A program made the position numbers and the translations under genes. From contig NZ_CP038512.1 of assembly GCF_004758605.1 (NCBI RefSeq), positions 2,837,501 to 2,880,000 of the forward strand: DNA of 42,500 bases, in the 5' to 3' direction. Source of the stretch: Deinococcus metallilatus (GTDB lineage Bacteria > Deinococcota > Deinococci > Deinococcales > Deinococcaceae). A model generated the notes under the pieces. The model ran no database searches. It was not told where the DNA came from and saw nothing but the letters and a program-made list of their open reading frames with translations. Shown here piece by piece: positions 1-23,865 of this stretch (within the stretch, counting starts at the first letter, position 1; each line of letters opens with the position of its first letter).

Positions 1-53
1 CAGGAGCCGTCCGGCAAATGGATGTGGGGCTGGGTCGCGTCGGCGGCGGTCAT
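1..53 (-). CDS. 5' end of a divergent gene, possibly threonyl-tRNA synthetase (TGS domain)
   Basis: Only the first 17 codons lie in the window, read leftward from an ATG at 53-51. They give [17 protein letters not shown]. The string IHLPDGS is what the first strand and turn of a TGS domain look like, as at the N-terminus of threonyl-tRNA synthetase, but 17 residues cannot prove it. Support for a real gene comes from the -10 box TATCCT placed 6 nt before the ATG, the same leaderless arrangement as several other genes here. Other TGS proteins, or something unrelated, remain possible. Confidence 0.4.
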   Translation of the reverse strand, partial: MTAADATQPHIHLPDGS

Positions 54-59
54 GAGCAA

Positions 60-65
60 AGGATA
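60..65 (-). promoter_or_regulatory. Leaderless -10 box of the left-edge gene
   Basis: On the minus strand the box reads TATCCT, followed by 6 nt and the ATG at 53. Transcription would start at or within a base or two of the start codon. No clear -35 is visible. The 54-288 gap between this gene and cobA-hemD shows nothing else I can support. Confidence 0.5.
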
Positions 66-276
66 TGCCGGGAACAGAATCCGGGGTGTGACGGCGGGCA
101 TTGACGGCAGGGCCACCGCGAAGTGGCAAGGTTTCCTGGAGGGCAAACGGCGTCCCTGGCTCCCCTTGAGCGCAGCTGACTGAGGGGTTGACCGGGGCGA
201 GCGTACCCAAAACCGGACGTTGCAGTAACCGTGGCATTGACGGGCCCTCCCCGCATTTGTCCCCCGCGCGGCCCGC

Positions 277-282
277 TAGCCT
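277..282 (+). promoter_or_regulatory. Leaderless -10 box of cobA-hemD
   Basis: TAGCCT followed by GGGGAC and the ATG at 289. The context TAGCCTGGGnACATG is almost identical to that before the acetyltransferase gene at 6279. There is no Shine-Dalgarno sequence, which supports a leaderless transcript. Confidence 0.6.
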
Positions 283-288
283 GGGGAC

Positions 289-1836
<1,548 letters not shown>

Positions 1837-1957
1837 ACCCGGTTCAAACCCTGGCCCGGCCCGGCTGGCCATAGGCAAGGACCGGCCCGGCGTGTCACGC
1901 TGCGCGCATGTGGCTGCACCATGCCCGGTCCTCCCTGCCCGCCAGCGGAGTGGGGCC

Positions 1958-3055
1958 GTGAACGCCGCCGAGCAGGCCGACCTCAACGCGCTGCTGGAAC
2001 TGAGCGGGGCGCTGCTCGCCACGCAGTCGGCCCCCGAGGTCGAGGAGACGCTGACCACGTTCAGCGTGAGGCTGCTGAAGACCCGCTACGCGCTGTTCCT
2101 GCGTTACCGGCGCGAGCAGAACGCGCTGCGGGTGACCACCCAGGCGGGCGAGCACGCGGCGGAGCTGGGGGTGGTGCTGCCGCGTGGGCGGGGGCTGTCC
2201 TGGCGGGCGGCGCTGTCGGCGGAGCCGGTGCTGCACGTGCACCGGGACACCCTGCCGCCCGAGGCGGTCCTGCTGCCCGGCTCACCCCGGCAGTCGGCCC
2301 TCTTCGCGCCGCTGCGGACGGCGGCCGGGCGCCTGCTGGGGGTCCTGACGGTCGGGCGGATCGCGCCGGACTTCACGCTGCGGGAGGAGACGCTGCTGGC
2401 GACCTTCGCCAACGCCGGGACCGTCACCCTGGAACGCATCTACCAGGCGGCCCGCGCCGCCGCGACCCGCGAGGGGGTCCTGCTGGCCCTGGGCCTCGCG
2501 CTGGAGGCCCGCGACTACGAGACGCAGGGGCATACCGGCCGCACGGTGGCGCTCGCCGAGCGGCTGGGGTGCGCGCTGGGGCTGGAGGAGGAGAGCCTGG
2601 ACGCCCTGCGCCAGGGGGCCTACCTGCACGATGTCGGCAAGCTCAGCGTGCCCGACGACGTGCTGCTCAAGCCTGGCCCGCTGGACCCCGCCGAGTGGAC
2701 GCTGATGCAGGAACATGTCCTGACCGGCGAGGCCCTGGTGCGGCACGTCCCGACCGTGCCCCCGGACGCGCTGGCCGTGATCCGCTCACACCACGAACGC
2801 TGGGACGGCCGGGGCTACCCCGACGGCCTCCAGGGCGAGGCGGTTCCACTGCTGGCCCGCATTTTCGCGGTGGTGGACGTGTTCGACGCCCTGACCCACG
2901 CCCGGCCCTACCACGCGGCCCGCAGCGTCCCCGAGGCGCTGGCCCTGATCCGCGCCGAGGCGGGCCAGCAGTTCGACCCGGCGGTGGTCCGGGCCTTCCT
3001 GAAGCTGTTCCCGGCCCAGCCGAGCGGCGGCGTCGGGGCCGGACGGGAACGCTGA
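1958..3055 (+). CDS. GAF domain / HD-GYP cyclic-di-GMP phosphodiesterase
   Basis: About 365 residues. Residues ~10-165 form a GAF sensor domain with no transmembrane segment. Residues ~170-355 are an HD-GYP hydrolase: HDVGK with metal-binding H224-D225, the second histidine pair in [16 protein letters not shown], and GYP at 286-288. HD-GYP enzymes hydrolyse cyclic di-GMP to pGpG or GMP. I chose the GTG at 1958 because GGAGTGGGG sits just before it; an upstream in-frame GTG at 1892 would add 22 residues with no domain and has no ribosome site. The gene lies between cobA-hemD and the siroheme dehydrogenase gene. A role in tetrapyrrole sensing is only a guess; the GAF ligand cannot be read from sequence. 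Confidence 0.9.
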   Translation: MNAAEQADLNALLELSGALLATQSAPEVEETLTTFSVRLLKTRYALFLRYRREQNALRVTTQAGEHAAELGVVLPRGRGLSWRAALSAEPVLHVHRDTLPPEAVLLPGSPRQSALFAPLRTAAGRLLGVLTVGRIAPDFTLREETLLATFANAGTVTLERIYQAARAAATREGVLLALGLALEARDYETQGHTGRTVALAERLGCALGLEEESLDALRQGAYLHDVGKLSVPDDVLLKPGPLDPAEWTLMQEHVLTGEALVRHVPTVPPDALAVIRSHHERWDGRGYPDGLQGEAVPLLARIFAVVDVFDALTHARPYHAARSVPEALALIRAEAGQQFDPAVVRAFLKLFPAQPSGGVGAGRER

Positions 3056-3140
3056 GCCGCCGCACCGCTTCCCCAAGAAGACCGTCCTGGCCGTGTTTCT
3101 TACCGTTCAGTCGGGGACGCCCGCCCCGGCGGAAGCGCGG

Positions 3141-3146
3141 TATGCT
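3141..3146 (+). promoter_or_regulatory. Leaderless -10 box of the siroheme dehydrogenase gene
   Basis: TATGCT followed by 7 nt (GCGCCCC) and the ATG at 3154. An in-frame ATG at 3142 lies inside this box, so it would be upstream of the transcript start; the box therefore decides the start codon. Confidence 0.6.
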
Positions 3147-3153
3147 GCGCCCC

Positions 3154-4823
<1,670 letters not shown>

Positions 4824-4882
4824 GCGAGCGGGGAGCAGTGCCCGACCCCCGCGCGTACCGCGTACCACCAACCCCCTCCCCC

Positions 4883-5777
<895 letters not shown>

Positions 5778-5785
<8 letters not shown>

Positions 5786-6221
5786 CACCTTCGCCCGCGA
5801 ACTGCGTGCCGGAACCCCGGCCGACCTGACCCGGGCGGCGCGGCGGGCACAGGCCGTGGCCCTGCTGGCGCTCGCGCTGCCGGGGCTGCCGTTGGGGGGG
5901 CTGTACCTGCTCACCAAGCCCGCGCCGCTGCCCTTTCCCTGGGTGGCGGCGCTGGCGCTGCTCGCGGCATTGCTGGCGCTGGCGGCCCTGCGCCTGGCCC
6001 ACCGCGCGGCCCGCCAGCCGGTCCAGCCCCCTTCGCGCGCGGCCCTGACCGCCGCGATCCAGGCCGCCGCCGCCCCCGCCGCGCCCTTTCTGCTGGGCTG
6101 CGTGTTCCTGGCCCAGCCCCTGGCCCTCGCCCTCCTGTGGCTGGTGGCGGCCCTGGCCTGCGCCGCCGCCTGGGCCAGCGTGCCCGGCTGGGTGAAGGCG
6201 GCCACGGCCCGAACGGGCTAA
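5778..6221 (+). CDS. Small four-helix membrane protein of unknown function
   Basis: 147 residues, Ala/Leu-rich. Hydrophobic stretches lie at about 26-45 ([20 protein letters not shown]), 53-73 ([21 protein letters not shown]), 93-113 and 115-133 ([20 protein letters not shown]), suggesting four membrane helices with a basic loop between the pairs. No family is recognised and no catalytic motif is visible. The ATG overlaps the end of the ygfZ-like gene by 8 nt, so the two are probably co-transcribed and coupled. Confidence 0.72.
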
Positions 6222-6266
6222 CCCGGCCTCCGCCATTTGGCGAAGGCGCCTCCCCCGCGCGCCCTT

Positions 6267-6272
6267 TAGCCT
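6267..6272 (+). promoter_or_regulatory. Leaderless -10 box of the GNAT gene
   Basis: TAGCCT followed by GGGCAC and the ATG at 6279, spacing 6 nt, nearly the same string as before cobA-hemD. Confidence 0.6.
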
Positions 6273-6278
6273 GGGCAC

Positions 6279-6803
<525 letters not shown>

Positions 6804-6809
6804 GAACGC

Positions 6810-6829
6810 CCCCGCCGGGAGGGGCGGGG
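6810..6829. terminator. GC hairpin between converging genes
   Basis: CCCCGCC, a 6-nt loop, then GGCGGGG, placed 6 nt after the GNAT stop and 16 nt before the dipeptide permease stop. The stem is perfect on both strands, but no T run follows on either side, so it is a weak or factor-assisted terminator at best. Confidence 0.45.
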
Positions 6830-6845
6830 ACGTATGGGGAGAACT

Positions 6846-8890
<2,045 letters not shown>

Positions 8891-8901
8891 GAGAAACCTC
8901 T

Positions 8902-8927
8902 AGACGAACCCTACAGGAAGTTCGTCT
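8902..8927 (-). promoter_or_regulatory. Perfect hairpin next to the dppB ribosome-binding site
   Basis: AGACGAAC, a 10-nt loop and GTTCGTCT form an 8-bp stem that ends directly against AGAGGT, the dppB Shine-Dalgarno. It could be an RNA-processing or stability element between dppA and dppB, or an operator. Seen only once in the window. Confidence 0.4.
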
Positions 8928-9009
8928 GATTTTGCTCGCAAAGCGGGCGCCGATGATGAAAGCGGGTGAGGTTCCGGCAAGAAAGCCGTCACCGACAGCG
9001 TCATAGACG

Positions 9010-9038
9010 GGCGGGGAGGCCCTGATCGCCCCCCCGCC
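9010..9038 (-). terminator. Hairpin after the dipeptide-binding protein gene
   Basis: On the minus strand GGCGGGG and CCCCGCC flank a 15-nt loop, 15 bases beyond the binding-protein stop. No T tail follows. In this position it may act as a leaky terminator or 3'-end stabiliser, giving more binding protein than permease. Confidence 0.4.
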
Positions 9039-9052
9039 GCGCTTGCCTCAGG

Positions 9053-10806
<1,754 letters not shown>

Positions 10807-10856
10807 CAACCTTGGCTGCGAAGGGAACGGCACCGGGATGTGGTTAAACGCTAGGC

Positions 10857-10862
10857 ATCATA
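10857..10862 (-). promoter_or_regulatory. Candidate -10 box of the dipeptide operon
   Basis: TATGAT on the minus strand about 83 nt before the binding-protein ATG. No good -35 is found 16-18 nt upstream. This operon has a normal leader with a strong Shine-Dalgarno, unlike its leaderless neighbours. The promoter is tentative. Confidence 0.35.
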
Positions 10863-10972
10863 GCGTAGGCTGAGCATTGGGTGTGAGAGTTCGGCAAGAG
10901 CTAAAAGAAGTCTAGATCGCAGTTGGCGCTGCACTTGATGCTCCTGATGAGCCTCTTGAGTACCGGGAGTGT

Positions 10973-10978
10973 CATACT
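10973..10978 (+). promoter_or_regulatory. Leaderless -10 box of ddl
   Basis: CATACT followed by 7 nt (GCCCAGC) and the GTG at 10986. It differs from TAnnnT only at the first base. It supports the GTG rather than the upstream ATG at 10923, whose extra residues are not part of the ligase family. Confidence 0.5.
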
Positions 10979-10983
10979 GCCCA

Positions 10984-12001
<1,018 letters not shown>

Positions 12002-12005
<4 letters not shown>

Positions 12006-12031
12006 GTGGGGTGTGGTGAGTGGTGAGTGGC
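12002..12031 (+). repeat. Short GTGAGTGG direct repeats after ddl
   Basis: GTGAGTGG occurs at the ddl stop and twice more as GTGAGTGGTGAGTGG within 30 bases. No function is assigned; it may be simple slippage sequence. Confidence 0.4.
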
Positions 12032-12067
12032 TCGGGGAAACGTCCCTCGGTCCGCCGACAAGGCAAA

Positions 12068-12089
12068 ACCCCCAGCCGGGGCCGGGGGT
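12068..12089. terminator. Bidirectional hairpin terminator between ddl and small-element copy 1
   Basis: CCCCC at 12069-12073 pairs with GGGGG at 12084-12088, with two further inner pairs. An AAAA run precedes it and TCTTCTT follows, so it can stop transcripts from both strands. A matching hairpin lies at the same place in element copy 2. Confidence 0.65.
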
Positions 12090-12143
12090 CTTCTTCGGGG
12101 CGGACGCGCGGGGGGCGCACGAGAGGCTCAGCGCGGGCGAGGA

Positions 12144-12260
12144 TCAGGTGAAGAAGTTCAACCAGCAGCTTCAGAGCCTTCAGGAGGGCGACGATGGCCG
12201 CCAGCCATTCGGCTTTGGCTGAACCCGCATCCTTTTTCTGGTAGGCTTCTTGTGGTTCAA
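12144..12260 (-). pseudogene. Frame-broken copy of the small membrane-peptide gene
   Basis: The TTG at 12260-12258 has the same AAGGTGG ribosome site as the intact copy at 23991 and starts MNHKKPTRKRMRVQPKPNGW, but this frame stops at 12180 after 26 residues. The membrane helix (AEWLAAIVALLKALKLLVEL) is in another frame. Compared with copy 2 there is a 6-nt insertion and two deletions of 7 and 8 nt. It is most likely a decayed paralogue; a longer fused product in the helix frame, which stays open leftward, cannot be excluded. Confidence 0.5.
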
Positions 12261-12277
12261 GAGAGCACCACCTTTCC

Positions 12278-12320
12278 GAGCGCCAGTGACTTCAACACTG
12301 GCGCTCACCTCTTTTTGAGG
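12278..12320 (-). other. Two-hairpin RNA leader of element copy 1
   Basis: GAGCGCCAGTG (12278-12288) and CACTGGCGCTC (12296-12306) form a perfect 11-bp stem with a 7-nt loop. CCTC/GAGG (12308-12311, 12317-12320) forms a second, small hairpin. Both are at the same positions in copy 2, where the long stem has a different sequence but also pairs fully. Confidence 0.65.
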
Positions 12321-12365
12321 CGTAGTCCTCCCGTCTAGCAGGAAGCAGGACAAAGTTACCTTGCC

Positions 12366-12385
12366 ACTCGCCCGAATAAGCGAGT
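12366..12385. promoter_or_regulatory. Candidate TetR operator upstream of the regulator gene
   Basis: ACTCGC and GCGAGT are a perfect inverted repeat with an 8-nt spacer, 12 nt before the regulator ATG. It overlaps TTGCCA at 12361, a possible -35. Position and symmetry fit autoregulation by the TetR protein encoded next. Confidence 0.5.
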
Positions 12386-12397
12386 ATCCCCTCACTT

Positions 12398-12991
<594 letters not shown>

Positions 12992-13015
12992 CGCCAAACT
13001 CTCGTACTTCAGCAG

Positions 13016-13035
13016 GTAAGTAAGTCGTGACTCAC
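13016..13035. promoter_or_regulatory. Candidate operator before the efflux operon
   Basis: GTAAGT, 8 nt, ACTCAC: an inverted repeat with one mismatch and the same 6-8-6 spacing as the one before the TetR gene. It lies 36 nt before the TTG start of the first TolC-family gene. ACTCRCCC is shared by the two sites. No confident -10/-35 pair was found here. Confidence 0.35.
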
Positions 13036-13070
13036 CCATCCCTTCTCACGCTGCTCGCCCGAGGTGTTTC

Positions 13071-14521
<1,451 letters not shown>

Positions 14522-14525
<4 letters not shown>

Positions 14526-15555
14526 AGCGATTCACCCTCACGCTGGCCCTGACCCTTGCCGCTCCCCTCGCCGCCGCGCAGACGGTGAGCCTCACGTTGC
14601 CGGACGCCGTCAGCCGCGCGCTCGCCAGCGGCCCGGACGTGACGACCGCCCGCGCGAACCTCCAGAAAGCGCAGGCGACCCTCAAGGCCACCCAGGCCGA
14701 CCCCAGCGCCATCATCACGACGCTCACCCAGGCGCAGCAGGGGGCAGCGGCGGCGGACGCGACGCTGGCGGGCACCAAGATGAACGTCGCGCAGACCGTC
14801 ATCACGCAGTACATGGCCGCTTACGAGGCCGCCGGACGCATCACGCTGAACGAGGCGCAGGTGGCGCTGGACGAGCGCAATCTCCAGATTGCCCAGGCCC
14901 GCCTGAGGGCCCGGGTCGCCACCCCACTCGACGTGAACCGCGCCCAGACCAGCCTGAACCAGAACCGCCAGGAACTTGCGGACGCCCGCGCGCAACTCCC
15001 GGTGCTGGAAGCGCAACTCGCCCGGACGCTGGGCCTGAATGTCGGAACGGACCTGAAGCTCGCCGCGCCTCCCGGGCCGCCCAAGCTGAGCGTGACCCTG
15101 GCGGGCCTCCAGAACGGGCTGGAAAAACGCCTGCCCACGCTGGTGCAGGCCGCGCAGGGGGCCGAGTTCGCGGCCCTTCAGGTCCGTATTTCCGACAACG
15201 ACTACACCCCGGCGCGCACCTTGCAGGACGCGCAAACCGCGCTCGCCAATGCCCGGCGTGACCTGGAGGGCGCCCAGCGCGGCGCGAGTACCCAGGTCCG
15301 CGACGCCTACCGCGCGGTGCAGGACGCGCAGCAGAAGGTGGACCTCGCGCGGCAGCAGGCGGCCAACGCCCAGACCACCCTCACGCAGGCGCAGGCCCGC
15401 CTCAAGGCCGGGACCGCCGCCGCCGTCGAGGTCCAGCAGGCGCAGGTGCAGGCGCAGCAGGCCAGCTTCGGCGTGACGCAGGCCCAGGACAACCTCTGGC
15501 GCGCGCTGGCCGCGCTCTCCGCCGCGTCGGGCAACGACGTGACCGGACTGGTGGG

Positions 15556-15559
<4 letters not shown>
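14522..15559 (+). CDS. Second TolC-family outer membrane efflux protein, short
   Basis: 345 residues, about 100-140 shorter than typical TolC proteins. Signal peptide [20 protein letters not shown]. The helical OEP pattern is present in two halves: [65 protein letters not shown], then [59 protein letters not shown]. The spacing of the A-x-R-x-x-A/G-T-x-x-D/E-V motif is that of the family. ATGA overlap with the first TolC gene and GTGA overlap with the adaptor make one operon. It may be a shortened channel, a heteromer partner, or a periplasmic helper. Confidence 0.85.
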
Positions 15560-20258
<4,699 letters not shown>

Positions 20259-20274
20259 TCCCGCCTCCACACCA

Positions 20275-20301
20275 CCGCGCCCGCCACCCCCGGCGGCGCG
20301 G
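20275..20301 (+). terminator. Terminator of the efflux operon
   Basis: CCGCGC pairs with GCGCGG and the inner CGCC with GGCG, with one bulged base; TTGTTC follows. It lies 16 nt after the RND stop. Confidence 0.6.
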
Positions 20302-20356
20302 TTGTTCATTGACCTTTGGTGCAGCTTCGCTCAAGACCGCGTCAGGAGCGCGCGCC

Positions 20357-20362
20357 TAGAAT
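20357..20362 (+). promoter_or_regulatory. Candidate -10 box of the metallopeptidase gene
   Basis: TAGAAT about 57 nt before the ATG at 20420. The gene also has a purine-rich AGGGAGCGAGGGG ribosome site, so this transcript would have a leader. No convincing -35. Confidence 0.35.
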
Positions 20363-20419
20363 GCCCCCAAACCGTCAAGGGGCCGGGGCATCCGGCCGGA
20401 CAAGGGAGCGAGGGGCACT

Positions 20420-21277
<858 letters not shown>

Positions 21278-21318
21278 GGACTCACCCGCGGCGCGGCCCG
21301 ACGCGCTCTTATAGGCGA

Positions 21319-22035
21319 ATGTCCGCCCCGGCCCGCCCCCGACCCCAGCCCCACTGGACGGTCGGGGGCGTTCCCGTGCAGCTCAAGCGCAGCGCGCGGC
21401 GGCGCACCCTGACCCTGCGGGTCCAGCCGGGGACGGTCACGGTCTACGCACCGGCCCACCTGCCGCTCGCCCGGATTGCCGACTTCGTGGAGGCCAAACG
21501 GGGCTGGGCCGAACGGCACCTCGCCACCTACGCGGCGCGGGCGGCCCCGCCCCTCCCGCTGGCCGACGGCTCGCCGCTGCCCTTCTTCGGGCAGACGCTC
21601 ACCCTGCGCCTGACCCCGGACACGCGCGTAGCCGGGCGGCGGGGGCTGGAGGTGCATCTGCCGCCCGGCGACCCGGCGGACCTGGCCCGGCAGGTGGAGG
21701 CGTGGTATCGCCGCGCGGCCCTCCCCGAACTGCGGGCGCTGACCGAGGGGTACGCGGACGCGCTGGGGGCCCGGGACCGGCTGGGGCAGGTGCGGCTGAC
21801 GGGGGCCCGCACCCGCTGGGGCAGTTGCAGCGCCGGGGGCGACATCCGCCTGCACTGGGCCCTAAGCCGCGCGCCCCGCGAGGTTGCCGCCTACGTCGCG
21901 CTGCACGAGGCCGCCCACCTCCTGGTCTTCGACCACTCGCCCCGCTACTGGGCGCACGTCGCCCGCCAGATGCCCGACCACACCCGCTGGCGGGCCTGGC
22001 TGCGGGAACACGGGGCGGCCCTGGCGCCGTTGTAG
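21319..22035 (+). CDS. YgjP-like metal-dependent hydrolase (SprT/DUF45 type)
   Basis: 238 residues, no signal peptide. The YgjP-like pattern is present. [23 protein letters not shown] is the N-terminal RR.RR beta hairpin, and [26 protein letters not shown] matches the T-R-W-G-S-C-S motif. The zinc motif [16 protein letters not shown] follows (H196, H200, and H206 in DHSPRYW). Members are predicted metalloproteases or hydrolases of unknown substrate. The start ATG is weakly supported; upstream CTTATAGGCGA resembles but does not match the -10 pattern. It converges on the minus-strand phosphoesterase with only 15 nt between stops. Confidence 0.88.
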   Translation: MSAPARPRPQPHWTVGGVPVQLKRSARRRTLTLRVQPGTVTVYAPAHLPLARIADFVEAKRGWAERHLATYAARAAPPLPLADGSPLPFFGQTLTLRLTPDTRVAGRRGLEVHLPPGDPADLARQVEAWYRRAALPELRALTEGYADALGARDRLGQVRLTGARTRWGSCSAGGDIRLHWALSRAPREVAAYVALHEAAHLLVFDHSPRYWAHVARQMPDHTRWRAWLREHGAALAPL

Positions 22036-22050
22036 ACCCGCCGCGCCCGG

Positions 22051-22812
22051 CTAGAAGGGGACCGCCCGCACCGCCTGCACGGGGTCCGGCCGCGCGGGAT
22101 TGAGGAGCAGTTCCAGATACTCGCGCTCGTGCAGCGCGTCGATCATCGCCAGGCCCGCCGCCTCGTCGAGCAGCACGCCCCCCCCCGGCTGGGTATGGCC
22201 GTAGACGCCGAAGCTCAGGCCCGCCATCCGCACGTACTCGGGGCTGTCGCGGAACCAGCGCTTGGTGCTGGGGTCGGCGTAGAAGAGGTCGTCGTAGTGC
22301 AGGTGGGCGGGGAGCGGGGAGACGTGGGCGAACTGCACGTTCCCGACGCGCAACTCGCGGGGAAAGCCCTGCATCCAGGCCCGCAGGTGTTCGGGCAGGT
22401 GCAGGCCCCCATGCGCGGGGTCGAACTCCACGTGAATCAGGCCGCTGCTGGTCCCCAGCACATAATGGGGATTCAGCACGGCGGCGTCGTGGTTGCCCAG
22501 CAGGAGGTGGACCGCGTGGGGGGCGGCGGCCTGGTAGGCGCGCAACTGTTCGAGGTGCCTCACCTGCTCCCGCGCCGCTAGGAAGAGGTGATCGGGGTTG
22601 CGCGGGTCGAAGCGGGCCAGGCCGGTCAACCGCGCGTAATCGCGTTCGTTCTTGGGGTGGACCAGGTCACCGATCAGCACCACCTGATACAGCCCGGCCT
22701 GCACCGGTGGGGTGGGCCGCAGGTCGGCGTCCGCACAGCTCGCTGCCCGCAACGCCGCCCACAACCCGGCCCAGTCGGCATGTACGTCGCCCACCGCGAT
22801 GAACTTCTGCAC
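22051..22812 (-). CDS. Calcineurin-like metallophosphoesterase
   Basis: 253 residues, cytosolic. Metallophosphoesterase motifs in order: [11 protein letters not shown] (D-x-H), [11 protein letters not shown] (G-D), [11 protein letters not shown] (G-N-H-D), and [10 protein letters not shown] (G-H-T) near the C-terminus. It most resembles serine/threonine-phosphatase or Ap4A-hydrolase-like enzymes, but the second motif lacks the usual D-R-G. Start is GTG at 22812, four bases after the upstream gene's stop, with GAGGGG overlapping that stop. It is therefore co-transcribed with the DdrA/Rad52-like gene, which may hint at a nucleic acid or nucleotide substrate; that is inference. Confidence 0.87.
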   Translation of the reverse strand: MQKFIAVGDVHADWAGLWAALRAASCADADLRPTPPVQAGLYQVVLIGDLVHPKNERDYARLTGLARFDPRNPDHLFLAAREQVRHLEQLRAYQAAAPHAVHLLLGNHDAAVLNPHYVLGTSSGLIHVEFDPAHGGLHLPEHLRAWMQGFPRELRVGNVQFAHVSPLPAHLHYDDLFYADPSTKRWFRDSPEYVRMAGLSFGVYGHTQPGGGVLLDEAAGLAMIDALHEREYLELLLNPARPDPVQAVRAVPF

Positions 22813-22816
22813 TGGC

Positions 22817-23422
22817 CTAGCCCCTCAGGATCGCCTGGAGTTCCTTGTAGATGGCGCGGCTTTCCTCCACCGTCTCGCCGTAGCCGCGCAGCAGCACGCG
22901 GGTCGCCTCGCCGCCCTTGCCCGCCGCCTTGAGCTGCTCCAGCAGGTCCTCGATATGGCGGCGGGCCTTTTCCATCTGGGGATCGCGGGGCGGCTCCGGG
23001 GGTCGGGCCGCGGGGCGGGCGGCGGGCGCGGCGGCTCCTTCGGCCTCGGCGTCCAGGTCGGCGGTGTTGGGGCCTTCCTCCGGGTCGTATTCCACCCACT
23101 GCGCCTCGGTGGGGGTGGGCACGCCGAAGAAGCGCGCGGCGTCGGCCAGGGCGCGCAGCTTGGCGTCCTGCAAGGTGTGGCCGCTGGCGAGGCCCTCGCG
23201 GGTGGCGCCCAGAACGCTCAGGCGGGCGCGCGCGACGGGCGGCGCGACGCTCTCGCAGGCCCAGGTCAGCGACCACCCCGGGTCCACGCGCTCCAGGTGC
23301 ATGGCGAGCGCATCGGGCGCGGGGGCGAGGGTCACGCGGGCCTGGTCCCCCCGCACCTCCGCCACCGCCCAGGCGGTGAGACTGGCGCGCAGGGCCTCAC
23401 GGACACGGTCAAGGTCGGCCAT
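22817..23422 (-). CDS. DdrA/Rad52-like single-strand annealing family protein (divergent)
   Basis: 201 residues. Residues ~1-115 read like the Rad52/DdrA core. An opening helix is followed by MHLERVDPGWSLTWACESVA, which resembles the 'D.V.G..W' region. Then comes PVARARLSVLGATREGLASG, a strand with a T-R-E turn, and TLQDAKLRALADAARFFGVPT, matching the 'K.A.TDALKRA...FGIG' helix. A disordered Ala/Pro/Glu linker (~120-145) leads to a C-terminal helical piece, MEKARRHIEDLLEQLKAAGKGGEATRVLLRG. DdrA-type proteins bind and protect 3' single-stranded DNA ends. The match is by pattern, not by search. The ATG is fixed by a -10 box 8 nt upstream. No radiation-response palindrome is seen before it. Confidence 0.6.
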   Translation of the reverse strand: MADLDRVREALRASLTAWAVAEVRGDQARVTLAPAPDALAMHLERVDPGWSLTWACESVAPPVARARLSVLGATREGLASGHTLQDAKLRALADAARFFGVPTPTEAQWVEYDPEEGPNTADLDAEAEGAAAPAARPAARPPEPPRDPQMEKARRHIEDLLEQLKAAGKGGEATRVLLRGYGETVEESRAIYKELQAILRG

Positions 23423-23430
23423 ATGGGCAG

Positions 23431-23436
23431 AGTCTA
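23431..23436 (-). promoter_or_regulatory. Leaderless -10 box of the DdrA/Rad52-like gene
   Basis: TAGACT on the minus strand, 8 nt (CTGCCCAT) and the ATG at 23422. The string TAGACTCTGCCCAT is nearly the same as that before the MoeB-like gene at 37536. Confidence 0.6.
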
Positions 23437-23519
23437 GCGGGCGAACCGCCCCCCTGCTGAACCTTTCTTGACCCAGCCGTGCCCCGGCCCTCAGCCGGAG
23501 GCGGCAAGCTGGAGGCACC

Positions 23520-23780
23520 ATGAGTGAACTCTCCGACAAGCAGCGCGAGCAGTTGAAAGACCGGCAGTTCGCCTACATCGACCGGCAGGGCGGGCGGCAT
23601 CTCCCCATCGAGGACGAAACGCACGTGCGAAACGCCGTCGCCCGCTTCTCGCAGACCGACTTCGAGAGCGGCGAGGCAAAACACCAGGCTGCCCAGAAGA
23701 TTGTCGACGCCGCCCAAAAGTACGGCATCGAGCTGAGTGACGACGACGCGGTGGTGAAGGCGGCCCGCAGCAAGGGCTGA
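23520..23780 (+). CDS. Small DUF6582-like protein
   Basis: 86 residues, charged, cytosolic. LKDRQFAYIDRQGGRHLPIEDETHVRNAVARFSQ follows the pattern 'F.......YPI.D..HARNALAR..Q' of the DUF6582 domain, found in stand-alone small proteins and phage-linked proteins. The rest (AKHQAAQKIVDAAQKYGIELSDDDAVVKAARSKG) is a helical tail. Function unknown. GGAGG 5 nt before the ATG gives a normal ribosome site. It ends 12 nt before a hairpin terminator. No phage genes are adjacent. Confidence 0.8.
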   Translation: MSELSDKQREQLKDRQFAYIDRQGGRHLPIEDETHVRNAVARFSQTDFESGEAKHQAAQKIVDAAQKYGIELSDDDAVVKAARSKG

Positions 23781-23792
23781 CGTCAGCAGCAA

Positions 23793-23814
23793 CCCCCGAC
23801 CTGGCAGCCGGGGG
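23793..23814. terminator. Hairpin terminator between the DUF6582 gene and small-element copy 2
   Basis: CCCCCG at 23793-23798 pairs with CGGGGG at 23809-23814, AA before and CTT after. The same hairpin position is found at 12068-12089 in copy 1, so it probably also ends the minus-strand small transcript. Confidence 0.6.
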
Positions 23815-23865
23815 CTTGCCGTTGGGCGAGTCTGGACGCGGCGGGCACGCACGGGAGGCTTTAGC

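Larger units (their letters stand above)
12069..12320 (-). repeat. Copy 1 of a two-copy small-protein/hairpin element
   Basis: This block fills most of the 392-base gap between ddl and the TetR gene. It is homologous to 23793-24055. Shared blocks on the plus strand include CGCACGrGAGGCT, CAGGTGA, TGAACCCG, then CTGGTAGGCTTCTTGTG, TCAAGAGAGC and CCACCTTTCCG. The order on the minus strand is: small hairpin, long hairpin, AAGGTGG, TTG start, membrane-peptide frame, terminator. No transposase or clear terminal repeats are seen. The rest of the gap (12321-12397) holds the TetR promoter and operator region. Confidence 0.7.

Noticed and set aside
109..120. AGGGCCACCGCG resembles the T-box antiterminator motif near a possible thrS
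   Set aside because: It lies on the plus strand, facing cobA-hemD and not the possible synthetase gene, lacks two bases of the consensus, and no specifier stem or terminator is seen.
3142..3153. Upstream in-frame ATG for the siroheme dehydrogenase gene
   Set aside because: It falls inside the TATGCT -10 box and would precede the transcript start; the product begins well at 3154.
1921..3153. Long open frame across the HD-GYP gene in another phase
   Set aside because: The residues are Arg/Gly/Pro/Ala-rich with no family pattern; it is a high-GC shadow of the HD-GYP gene that happens to join the siroheme dehydrogenase frame.
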